From Floccularia luteovirens (taxonomy: Eukaryota; Basidiomycota; Agaricomycetes; Agaricales; Squamanitaceae), in the NCBI GenBank assembly GCA_009739215.1, contig VSJF01000008.1, positions 1,054,001 to 1,118,000 of the forward strand: a stretch of DNA of 64,000 nucleotides, in the 5' to 3' direction. This document shows, piece after piece, positions 22,101 through 33,400 of this stretch. The position numbers and the translations under genes are program-made. Each line of letters starts with the position of its first letter. The stretch's first letter is position 1. The notes below the pieces were generated by a model. The model made no database searches. It was given only the letters and a program-made list of their open reading frames with translations, and was not told the origin of the DNA.

Positions 22101-23514
22101 ATCTTGGGAAGCCGTTCCCTAAGAAGGTGAAGAAGACGAATGACATCCTTTTGACCCGCTCCGGTACATTCATCGAGTGCGTCCAGAATGAGAATCACTG
22201 GACGATGCGACGAAGAGACACCCATCAACGGCGCGACTATGAGATCTTCGATATCGACTTGAAGTTGTTCTGCCTCCTTTCCCTGCTTGGAATAATTTCG
22301 AGCTGCTGCTGCCATGTGTGAATACAGATCTTGCTGTTTGTGAGCCAGTTGGTATGCGATTGTGGTGAGGACATATGTCACCGTATTCAACTTCTCGTTG
22401 CCACTAACAAAGAAGAATGACGCCCCAAGTGCACCGGCATTTTCTAATCTGTGGGCCATTTCGAATGCAATGGTCGATTTGCCGGTCCCTGCACCTCCGG
22501 TGACGACGTATATGAAAGAATCATCTTGAGCCGAGTGTGAACGGAGGCACCAATCTGTAAGTTCTCCTAATAATGCAGTTCTGGTGCCTGGAAGTGTTCC
22601 TGATGTTGTGGGGTTCAAGGCAGAAGTGTAACCAGCGTTGACATGAGGGAGGTCTTTCAGTGCCTTTTCATCAACTGCAAGATTGACAGTGAATGAGTAG
22701 TCGTGATATTTGAAGGAAAATAAATTTACGCTGTTGCTGCTGTGTGCGTTTTATATGCTGTGGGTTCACGTCAATAAAGTCGCCCAAACAAGAGGGGAAA
22801 CGGACAATTACCTCGATATCATCGACGATACCATTTATCAACATCTCAATGCTAATTCCACCTTGAATCTGTGTCATATGTCATCGCAACCCATCGTCGT
22901 AATCCACAAACAAGAGTCCTAGGCATACCTGAAACTTTCTCGTTGCATCATCGATACTCGCTTTGATCTTTAGTAATATATCGGTATTTTTTTGGCTTAA
23001 GAACAACTTGAGGAACCCTTTCTCAAGGTTTTTCGCATCGCTCACTAGATCTTTTAGATCTCTACGATTATTATGATGATGATGATGAGCGAAATACACG
23101 TTGATCATCATAACTTACTTTTCCAGTGTAGCAACCCTCTCCTTCAACTCAGGCGAGCTTACGAGGCGGGTGCGTGTCAAGTTGTCATCGTTCGTATCCA
23201 AAATGGATAATGCCTTTTCCTTCGTACCCTCGATGACCGAAGTTAATGTTTTTATGGTATTTGCTAGGTCCTCCTGTGTCTCGTCATTTCCCTTGGCAAC
23301 CTAGTGAACCCGATCATTCAATTGTACATCGAGGCCAAATATAGTGTGGTCGTATACTCACCAAAACCATGCCAATGAGGGTTGAAAGTGCTGAGGCGGC
23401 AGCTGATAACCCTGGAATAGGGACCAAGTTGAGTGGATCCTTTGTAGAGTCAAGGATCTGCTTTGTTGCAGTCAGAATATTGTGAATGCGTTGATCTCTT
23501 TTGGATAGAGGCAT
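19150..23514 (-). CDS. NACHT-WD40 NLR-like protein, copy B (one-base frameshift)
   Basis: Same six-exon layout as copy A. The start ATG at 23514 gives MPLSKRDQRIHNILTATKQ and PIPGLSAAASALSTLIGMV. The NACHT exon has Walker A TGGAGTGKST and Walker B VILILDALDECTGAGQ. The WD40 exon is open to the stop at 19150 (VHIWDA, IRVWNA, VQVWDI, LRIWDI, VNVWSL, ICIWDI, LGVFNA). The NACHT-WD40 intron is conserved (about 53 bases, ending GTGAAG before VNMRDEGKFEV). One base is missing near 21218: A and C read QCR(S/N)PG(E/Q)DILN, while B reads QCSNPDQIS and stops at 21209. Translation would end about 60 codons before the WD40 exon and give an N-terminal/NACHT protein only. The open WD40 frame suggests a very recent change or a sequence error. 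Confidence 0.75.
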
Positions 23515-25711
23515 TTTTGATGGTTTCTTGGCGGGGGATTGTTTGAGTTTTTGTTGTAACAAACGGATGGACAAAATGTATTGATGAATGAGTGATTGCA
23601 CTGCAATATGGGTATTGGGGGTTAGAGGTGTTGAAAGGCATGAGTTTTCCTCGAGGTGGCCACATGTCTAATTTGACAGGCGCCCGCCAAGTTGGGTATA
23701 TAACCGGACCGATACCTATTCGTTCAAAGATTGTTCTGTAAAACAAATGAACTTTGAATGCTACCGGTAAATGTCCATCAGCAAAGGTTGCCCGTCCAAT
23801 GAAGAATTAAACCAACTGACTAGATCCGTTTCCTGCCTTGACATGCATCTGATAGTAACTGGCCTTCCGCACACACTTACTCTAATACACGAAACAATCA
23901 CTTTATGTGTACAGGTGCGTTGATGCCCTCCTGTTCTGAAAATTTTCGAGTTTTAGCAGGAGCTTTCGAAAAGAGATACGAATAACATACTTCATACCAT
24001 CTACTTCAACTTCAACTTTTCTGCAGCTACATTTCTGAGACCCGGTATATGCGACCACCTCCTGGACCTTGCAGGGTTAGAGGATAATTGAGAATCTTTA
24101 GGAACAACCATGTCCTGATTTACGTCCTTAGTAGGACTCGGAGGTGATGCTCATTCGTTATTCGTTGCTACTCCGGTTTGTGTTCCGACACTTTAAATTG
24201 TTATCCAGTCCGTGATTCCGCTAGAAGTTTATAAAAAGAAAAGTAGCATCCTCGTCAAAAATGAGGAGGAAATCGGCTGGTCCTGGATTGGTATCTTTGA
24301 CTTGCACTGAATGAGGGAAAATACTATCATGAGTGATCCTGCAGAAAGATTCAACAATTCAATACTGTATGTAACAAGTGCAAATCAACATATGATATAC
24401 AAATAGGCCTAATGTGTTGTCACAGATTTGGTTGACACCGACTCTTCCGAAGTCCAACAACCCCAGCAGGTCTAATAATGACAGCCACTCCAGTAACAAG
24501 GAATGCAAGAAGAATGATTCAGCGATAGCAGCTTTGGTTCCAAGAAATATTGCTCCTCGAACGATGATTCCTCCAGAATTCACAACCAATCAACCAAGGA
24601 TCATCCTTCCAAGAAAGATTCATATGAGTCGAGATGTAATAAATACGACTCTGACACCAATTCCTCAACCTTAGGGTCCTCCAACAATCATGGTGGTAGC
24701 TATGATCTTCGAATACTGCCGAATCGTCACGTAGAGATGTTTTCAATAGGTCTGAAACAGGACCATCCTATGATTCTGTCAATTAGGGAGTCAAGATGGC
24801 CGCTTCTAAGGCTGACTACAACCTCGTGAGTTTTTAATTCTATTTACGTTCTTCTTACATTTATCTTGGGTATTTGCCAGGACGAAAGTACCGCGAGGCA
24901 CATGCGGTTCAAGTATTCTTGTGTGAATTGAACACTACCAAAGAATTAACAAATCATCCCACCAGAAAATAGAATCATAAAACAATAGTCTACTTCTTTC
25001 TACTCAGGTGTTTCATTCTGGAGATCACTTTTCTGCTTGTGAAAAAGCATAATTATGGGAGGCTGTTAGGGGCATGGAGAGGATGTTTGCGGATGATGGC
25101 CCTGTGTCTTGATATTGTAGTCGGGGTATGACAGTAGATGTTGATGTTCATTATCAATAACAACTTCACCCTGCCAGACACACTCAAGAACTGCCAACTC
25201 ATGCGGGCGTTTGGATCTTCGAGGCTCTCTCATTCTTGATAACTTTGTGCTGGTCCGAACTTCTTTATGACTTGGTGTTTTACACCGACTGAATTCTTCT
25301 TAGGTTTAGGTTGGAAGAAGTGCTTTGAGGAAAAACACACGACTGGCATAGGTTTCCAACCGATTCCTGTAAAGTTATATCGGAACGTAATTTTCGAAAC
25401 TTATATTGAGCATCAGTATACAATTTCGACACTCCACAAGAACATTCATGAGGAAATGGATCATTAGTATCTAGACGGTCCCATGAATGACCCAGAATTT
25501 ACATTATGAGTGCTTCGACTGCCACAGATTAGGGAGCGCTACACCACATGAGGACTTCCCTAGACAATCCGGAGTATACACGTCGGACGTTTCAACATCT
25601 AACAATGACGATCGATTGGTTTCCCATTCCGGACTCAACCAAATGTCCGCGTTCTGACGTTCTAATTTATGAGACTTAGTATGGTATAATATCATGAACT
25701 ATTAGGGGTGT
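23515..25711. other. Intergenic region, about 2.2 kb
   Basis: Starts with the copy B promoter, which has a TATA-like GTATATAA near 23696. The segment from about 24560 to 25711 is the 3' flank of copy C, related to the flanks of A and B. A weak two-exon candidate lies at 24329. Confidence 0.5.
24329..24674 (+). CDS. Weak two-exon candidate of unknown function
   Basis: ATG 24329 opens MSDPAERFNNSIL. A possible intron of about 50 bases (GTATGT...AG) leads to a Ser/Asn-rich frame ending at TAG 24672-24674, about 100 residues in all. No family is recognised. The matching flank of copy B (about 18050-18160) keeps parts of the sequence but not the frame, which argues against strong selection. Confidence 0.18.
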
Positions 25712-28708
25712 CTATGGACTCTTTGCCACGTCTACGGAACTTTCCTCAATGTGCAAAATATCCAATCGACCTGACTCTTGACCCACAGCGTAATAATTGC
25801 CCCACCGCGCAAGGCCTTCTGGGTATGGCTGTTGTATCCAACATAACCTCTTCCCATCGCGCTCGCGTATAATCCATGCATCCTTGCGGAAACGCATCCT
25901 CCGTTCTCGTTCAGTGTCCCACTTGTACTGCTGAAGGTTGACTTGTTCCCCTTCCTTCCACTTGAATATTGTTTCATCCGTGCCATATTTTGCATATAAC
26001 AAGGTGTTGTCATGCGAGAATTCCACATACCAAAGCACTCCCTGATTGCTGAACACCAGATATTTCATAAGTTCGCCTGTGGATGCATCGAATACACCGA
26101 GCCCCCGGGTGACGTTATCAGGGGCATATGCTACACCCGCGATCCACTGGCCGTCGTTGGACCATGTTATTCTATCACTGATATTGTTTGCAGTAGTTAT
26201 CCTCCGTGTCAATTTCGGTCGAGTTGTCGTGATATCCCATATCGAAATCTTACGATATTCCGCAACTACAATTTTTTGTGTGTCAGGGGAAAAGGCGGCG
26301 TTACTAGAGAAAGATCCTTGGATAGTGAAGAATAACGAAGCGGATTGGAGAGACCAGATACTGATTGTCCCGCGAGACACAGCCACTACACGTCCACCGT
26401 CTAAGGAGATATTTACGAAATTTATACCTGAGTCATGTTTTACAATCGGTAGAATCGATGACGTAATTTGTGGTTTTGGTGCAACCACGGAAGTCAAGTC
26501 TAACATATTGATTGTGGCGTGTGATGTTAGGATACAGCGATCATCGGGAGAGAATGATGCGGTGTTTCGAAAGGAGCCCTGGATCGAACCAAGTAAATCC
26601 CATGATTTGGTTTTAAACAAATATATCCGATCAAAAGTAGACGAAGCAAGAGTGTCCCCGCTTCGGGATAGTGCAAGGCCATAGATGAAAGTCTTGCCCT
26701 TGTTTGTGATTCTAGATTCGAGTTCGACTTTTGGAGTGCACTCGCCCGATCCCAAGTCCCAGATGCGAATTGCGTTGTTTGCCCCACAGAAGGCAACTTG
26801 TGTGTCATTGTGCAGAAACACAGCTGAATATACCCAAAATTGTACGGGCAACTCCTTCAAGATCCTACCACCGTTGCACTCGATGTCCCAAACTCGAAGG
26901 CTTCTTCCAACTGTCCAGTCTACTGCACGTCTAACATCTTTAGATATCGTCATCACTGTCTCTATTCCAGGAACTGTTAACCTCCACTTCAACTCCTTGC
27001 CAATTACAATGTCCCAGACTTGTACCCCACCTGGCTTAGCCCCAGTGATGAGCTGCCTTCCGTCTCGACGCCACGCCAAGGCATATACTTCGCAATTCCT
27101 ATTCATGCCTTGAACATGTACCTGTGCACCAGATGTAGCATCCCAGACACGAATCGTCCCATCGGCTGAACCAGAGGCAAGTGACTGCCCATCGGGGGCC
27201 CATGAAACACACCGAACACCTTTGGTATGTCCCACTAGTGTCCTCTTCGATAATCCAATGTTGGCATCCCATATGCAGACATTACCATTCGATGACCCAG
27301 ACCCAGATGCAACCAAGCTACCATCGGGGGAAAGCATCGCACGACATTTGGCTGAATACATTGCAATTGTGTGGAGACAAGCACCCCATTCTGGATCACG
27401 AGGTGTCATTACCTTTATGGTGGGTTGGCCGTTGTTAGAGTTGTTATGCTGCGCTATGGAGACACATGATGGTACCAAGAGAGGTGCTGATATATACAGG
27501 TGCTCTGGACAGTCGTTGATTGGTGTGTGATATTGTAGGACAGTGCGGTATGTGTCATTGATCAATCGAAGGACTTCATATTTACCCTCGTCTTGCATAT
27601 TCACCTTTGCCAATATTTCAGTTCCTCTTGTATATATCTATCAACAAAATAACATACCTCGCACCACGACAGTGCTGCGAGCAAAGCCGGAACAGCAACT
27701 TCAAGCCGGTCCATGTAACTGAGAACCTCCACCCATACTAGTAGCTTTGTTCTTGCGAAATACATCACCGCATTCAAGATATCCTGACCCGGATTGCGGC
27801 ATTGCGACAGGTGGGTAGCCCAGTGGATGCACGAATACCGTAGACTCGGCCGGATACATTGCTTGATGGCTTCATCCAGACCAGGCATGTCCGATTTCAT
27901 TATCGTCACATCTTCCAGTTCACAAATGTTCCTTTTCAGCAATGGTGCCATTACATTCAAACACGTCAGTGCAATGCGATGGTGGTGTATAGATGGGTCA
28001 ATGTAGAACGTGGGATCGTTACAGTGGTTAACGTCGGTCAGGAACTGTGGGAAGCTGGCATGCAGCATCCGAATTTCGACATCATCTGTTCCTGCCTTCA
28101 GGATTACTGATCCAAGTCGACCCAGAATGTCCTGGATATATCTCATTGGAATCCCAACAAGCTCCTGTAGAACAGTAGCCGGCATGTGGTCTTGAAGTAA
28201 CGCCAGACTACCAAGGACGACTTGAATGTACTCCTTCATACGCGGGATTTTAAGACAGGTATGATCGAATGCATTCTGTAATATTTTAATATACAATCGG
28301 TCGAGATTCTCCAGACTCAATGATGCACCGGATGGATTATCTGATAGAAGGGTCTCGAGGAAGTCAATTGCATAGGACTGATATTCATCCAGGAATTTGA
28401 CAATGGTATCAGCATATATGAATAATCCGGCAGAGAGATTCGTGAGATCTTTGATGACACCAGGATGGGCGCTGGACAATGATTCCCAGCAGGGCAGATC
28501 CTTCAATCTTGCATTCAAGAAAAGGCTTATGTCTCCATCAACAATCCCACGAGGTATTTCATGTAACTTGTATGGTTTCGACGCTCCCGAAAAAGTTTGG
28601 GTATTGAAAACAGCTTCAATATGCATCTCCGGTCGTGTAGTCACAACCAGTCGAACAGGAAACGGGATCTTGGGAAGCCGTTCCCTAAGAAGGTGAAGAA
28701 GACGAATG

Positions 28709-28712
28709 ACAT
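28709..28712. repeat. Target site duplication, left (ACAT)
   Basis: ACAT flanks the left LTR and is repeated after the right LTR at 34568-34571. The uninterrupted copy B has a single GACATCC here. Confidence 0.8.
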
Positions 28713-28854
28713 TGGAACAGGGGGAACGGCCCAATAGGGAACAGGTCACATGAACATAGATTAGTCAGTATACTACTTAATGTAATGTCACGGAGTAACA
28801 ACAGGAGGTCTTTACGGTGTAACCAAGTGTATGCAAGCATTCGGGGACACTCCA
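28713..28854 (+). repeat. Left (5') LTR, 142 bases
   Basis: Begins TGGAACAGGGGG and ends GGGACACTCCA; no difference from the right LTR was found by eye. Unusually short for a Ty3/Gypsy LTR. Confidence 0.93.
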
Positions 28855-28856
28855 CC

Positions 28857-28872
28857 TGGTGACGAGAGTGCG
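28857..28872 (+). other. Candidate primer-binding site
   Basis: TGGTGACGAGAGTGCG starts two bases after the LTR, the usual place for pairing with a tRNA 3' end. The tRNA species was not identified. Confidence 0.45.
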
Positions 28873-28911
28873 ACATCGTACTTTAACACAAACAGCCATC
28901 ACTCAGTTAAA

Positions 28912-30447
28912 ATGTTAACAAAAACAGAACAACCGAGAAATGCCAAAGGCCACTTCACCAAAAGACGTGAAACAATCACACAAAACTCCAAGTCAACACC
29001 GACAACGTTTCCCTTGACACAAGCAACGTTCTCATTATCTCCATCCCTATCATCCTCTTCATCATTGTCCCTATCCCCATCTCCCAGCCCTGACCCAAAT
29101 CAAGCTGAAACACCTGCAGAAGAACATGAGGCAAACACGCCACCAAACACGCCTCCAAAATCTGCAGAAAATAATGAGGATAAAAGCACACCAAAACCAA
29201 CAAACCAGCTAAATTCCAATTTCCTTCCCACAATGTCAGACATAACACTCATTCCTGAATTCAGCGGTGATGACAAAGACAAAATACAAGCTGCAGATTT
29301 CATAAAAAGATACCGCAGATTAGTCGCACTACGACCAGAGGTCACCGAGCACAACATGATCACTGCAGTAGCAGACTACTTTGCCACGAATTCACCAGCC
29401 GAAGAATGGTACCAGGACCCAGAAACCCCCAAAAGCACATGGGAGTTATTCGCCGCCTCATTCCTACAACAATTCCCAAGCATAGAAAAAGCCAAAAAGT
29501 CAACCATAGATATACAAAGAGAAATGCAGAACACATGCCTAACCACCGAAGATCTGGGTAAAACAGAAACATGGAAAGGCATAGAAGCATGGACCCACTA
29601 CATCTACGCTGAAAGACTATTATCCCTCGCACGCCAAGCAAAAATAGTGAACCAAGACAACTTAATTTACATTATCCGAGACAATCTACCAGATGTCATC
29701 AGGGAAAAGATACCAGAATCGAGCAAGAACTGGATTGCGTTCACAGATGCCATCAAAAATGTTGATTTAGCACACATCAAGGAAGGAGCACGTAAACACA
29801 AAGAACTCAAAGCCAACCAGGACCTCATCACAGCCAGACTCGCCAAACTTGAACTAGTAAACAGAACGCCTGCACTGCCAACAGCAGGACTCCATACACA
29901 AGTCAAGCAAACAACTACCAACACCTCACCAAAGCATGCACCAGCCACAGCGAACAACAACACGTTCATCACACAGGCAAAGGATCAAAGTAACAACTTT
30001 GTACCACGTACCATCCCCACACCTCTAACTGAGAGCCAAAAGACCGCACTAAAAGAACGCATAAACGCATTCCCAATCCAACCAGATTCCCAGGAAGGTC
30101 ACTTGGAATATGAACAACAACTGCGCAATTGGCATGCACAATTTGACAGACAAGAGGTTACAGCAATAACGGGGTTTCCTCTACAACCAGGAGGTGCACC
30201 GGTATGCTCAGGAGAGTGTTACAAATGCGGGAAAATGGGCCATTCGAGATCACAATGCCCAGCCCATTACAATGAACGCATCAACACTCGAGAAAGCCAC
30301 TTCCGCAATCTCTGTGGTGCCGCCTTGGGTAGAAACTGCACATACAATCCGATACACCTAGTTGCAGTCGAAAGAAACAATGAATTTAGCTGGTTGAATG
30401 AGAAAGGCTACAAACTCCAGGGAAACGAACAAGGGCCATCCGCATAG
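28912..30447 (+). CDS. gag: Retrotransposon Gag
   Basis: Structural protein forming the particle that packages element RNA. The frame is open from ATG 28831, but that codon lies inside the LTR and the frame would run through the primer-binding site. ATG 28912 (MLTKTEQPRNAKGHF) is the more likely start, giving 511 residues. A Ser/Pro-rich N-terminal part is followed by a helical capsid-like domain (IPEFSGDDKDKIQAADFIKR, AADYF-like and SFLQQFPSIEKAK stretches). Near the C-terminus is a CX2CX4HX4C zinc knuckle, CYKCGKMGHSRSQC. The stop TAG is at 30445-30447, 11 bases before the pol ATG. Confidence 0.88.
   Translation: MLTKTEQPRNAKGHFTKRRETITQNSKSTPTTFPLTQATFSLSPSLSSSSSLSLSPSPSPDPNQAETPAEEHEANTPPNTPPKSAENNEDKSTPKPTNQLNSNFLPTMSDITLIPEFSGDDKDKIQAADFIKRYRRLVALRPEVTEHNMITAVADYFATNSPAEEWYQDPETPKSTWELFAASFLQQFPSIEKAKKSTIDIQREMQNTCLTTEDLGKTETWKGIEAWTHYIYAERLLSLARQAKIVNQDNLIYIIRDNLPDVIREKIPESSKNWIAFTDAIKNVDLAHIKEGARKHKELKANQDLITARLAKLELVNRTPALPTAGLHTQVKQTTTNTSPKHAPATANNNTFITQAKDQSNNFVPRTIPTPLTESQKTALKERINAFPIQPDSQEGHLEYEQQLRNWHAQFDRQEVTAITGFPLQPGGAPVCSGECYKCGKMGHSRSQCPAHYNERINTRESHFRNLCGAALGRNCTYNPIHLVAVERNNEFSWLNEKGYKLQGNEQGPSA
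30420..30426 (+). promoter_or_regulatory. Candidate -1 ribosomal frameshift site GGGAAAC
   Basis: The heptamer reads G GGA AAC in the gag frame, the X-XXY-YYZ pattern of slippery sites. The pol frame is -1 relative to gag and is open from 30402, so slippage here would fuse Gag to Pol 21 bases before the gag stop. Confidence 0.6.
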
Positions 30448-30458
30448 AAAACGAGCAG

Positions 30459-33400
30459 ATGGCCCTCAATGTAACGGCCAAGGAGGGTACAACACAAAAC
30501 ATTATTACACATGATGTACTAGTTACCGAAAACAATGAGGTGCTTGATCTGTACACAGCAGGACATGAGTTCCATGACACAAACCACATCCCAACCCCAT
30601 TCCAACACATGCTACAACTTCTGGGACCCAACGGCGAGATTGTTAGAACCCAGGCACTATTTGACGAAGGTGCCATGGTAGGCGCAATGTGCGAAACGAC
30701 ATTCAACAAAGTCAAACACAGACTGGGCACCTGGATACCATCGACAAAAAGGCTTCGAATGGCAAATGGTACCATAATCCAATCCAAAGCAACATGGAGA
30801 GGAGAAATGATACTAGGGGACGTGAAAACTACTGGAGAGTTCGAGGTCTTTGACAGCGGAGGAAGCTGGTCATTCCTCCTAGGAAAACCACTGCTATGTA
30901 CTTTCAATGCTATACATGATTATACCACTGACACTGTCACAGTTCGCACCATGGATTCGAAACAACACACACTTCTGAAAAACCAACAAGAACAACTGAC
31001 AACAAAACCATGGGACACAAAGCCAACCAACATCCTGGAAATAGAGGCAACGATCTACACACGACACACAGAACCTTTCAAAGCAGAAAGAATTGCCCAA
31101 ATAATCAAGGAGATCACAATGGGCCCAGATCTAACGGAAACAGAAAAAGGTGAAGTAATCAAATTAATATGCGAACATGCTGACTGCTTCGCACTTGCAA
31201 TTAGTGAAGTAAATGTCATACCAGGAGCAGAACACAAGCTCAACATACCGGAAGGGATGACCTTCCCAACCAAAACCAACCAACATGCGCTTAACCCAGA
31301 CCAACGAAAGTTCTTGGACAAAAAGGTAGACGAAATGATAAATGCTGACATTATCAGACGTATCCACCCAAGAGATGTAAAGGCAGCGGCACGAACAGTA
31401 CTGGCACAAAAAGCACATGAAGGAGGTGGCCTAACACTGGAAGAATTACAACACAAGGTTAACGACCAGTGCGTGGCTAACAACTTACCGCCCTGGTTTG
31501 ATCTTCCACCCAGACCGCAAACGGAAAAAACAAATGAAGAGAACCAACCACCAAAATGGCGACTATGCCAAGATTTCGCAGAAATTAACAAAGTCACAAC
31601 GATAGCAGCAGTACCACAAGGAGACATAAGGGCTAAGCAATTACGCCTATCAGGACACCGTTACTTACACGTTTTTGACTTTGCAGCAGGTTTTTATGGA
31701 ATAGCGGTACACCCAGAATCACAGCCATACATAACATTCTACGTAGAAGGCAGAGGGTGGTTCGCCTACAAACGTATGCCCTTCGGCGTCACAGGAGGCC
31801 CTGCAGAGTTTGGACACGTCACAGCGGACAGAATGCATGACCTAATAGCAAATGGCACATGTGAACTGTTTGTAGATGATGGCGGATTAGCAGCAGACAC
31901 ATTCAAAGAAGGGTTAGAAAAATTGAAAATACTATTAGAAAGGGTACGTCGTGAAAAACTATCACTATCACCGAGCAAACTACGCTTGTTCATGACAGAA
32001 GCGGTATTTGCAGGAGCAAAGGTAGGCCCAAATGGCGTGGCACCAGACACGACAAAACTGACAGCCATAGTCAACTGGGACACGCCACAAGACGCATCGC
32101 ACCTGGAAGGCTTCCTAGGCATCACAAGTCACTTCCGCGACCTAATCAAAGGCTACGCACAGATAGAAGCTCCACTACGCAACCTCTTACGAGCAGTGGA
32201 GATTCCAAAAGGTGCTAAGAAACCCACGTACCAGAGAGTGATGAAAGCCCACAAACTCACCGATGAATGGAAAACGGAACACACTAAGACATTTTTACAT
32301 TTAAAGTCATTACTAGTAGCTGAACCGTTACTTACAGCACCACGATATGACGGTACAAATTTCATATTAACAACAGACGCAAGTAAAGATGCCTTCGCGG
32401 GTATCTTAACACAAAAAATAAAAACTATATTACCAGGGGGGAAAACCATTGTACGATCACACCCAATAGCATTTGCATCAAAACGAACATCCCCCTCAGA
32501 AGAGAAGTACAAACCATTTTTACTCGAATTTGCCGCACTGAAATTTTCTTTTGATAAATTCGCAGACATGATATATGGCTACCCAGTTGAAGTAGAAACG
32601 GACTGTCAAGCACTACGGGATACTCTCATGAATAACAAACTGTCAGCCACACATGCTCGATGGCGTGATGGAGTCCTCGCAAACAACATAGTGGATGTCC
32701 GCCACATACCGGGTACAGTAAACATAGCAGATGGACTAAGCCGCCAATATGAAAATACTAACAAAGCAGAAGGCGACGGCAGCGAGTGGACTGTCAAACC
32801 AGATTGGGAAATCAAAGAAGGCATAGTATACGATCTTTACAATGTTTCCACTAACGAAGAAACAGACCCACTAAAAATTCGTTTCAAAAACGAACCACTA
32901 TTCACAAATGTGTTAGATGCACTATCTGGTCTAAAACAAAGTGGTTCAGTCAGGGAACGAAAACGTGCACACCACAGAGCACTCAACTACACAATAGAGG
33001 AAGGTAAACTATGGTTCATAGGAGGTGGAACAGGCATTCGTGCAAGACCACGACGTGAATGCGTCACAAAAGCAGAAGCCATGGAACTAGCAAAACAAGA
33101 ACACGAAAATGGAGGGCACTGGCATAGGGACAGTATCAAAATAGCGTTACTGGACAAAATCCACAGCCCACGCCTTGACGAGTCCATCGTAAAGGCCATA
33201 ACGGACTGTGCCAAATGCAAAGGGTTTGGGGGCACACACCTAAACTCATTACTACAGCCCATCACCAGACGACACCCCTTTGAACTGCTAGTAGGCGACT
33301 ACTTATCAATGCCAACAGGGAAAGGCGGGTATCACACAATAGGATTATATCTCGACACATACTCACAACATGTGTGGGGATACATGTTTAAAACACATGG

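Noticed and set aside
28831..28911. N-terminal extension of Gag starting inside the LTR
   Set aside because: It would put the start codon in the LTR and translate the primer-binding site; the ATG at 28912 is preferred.
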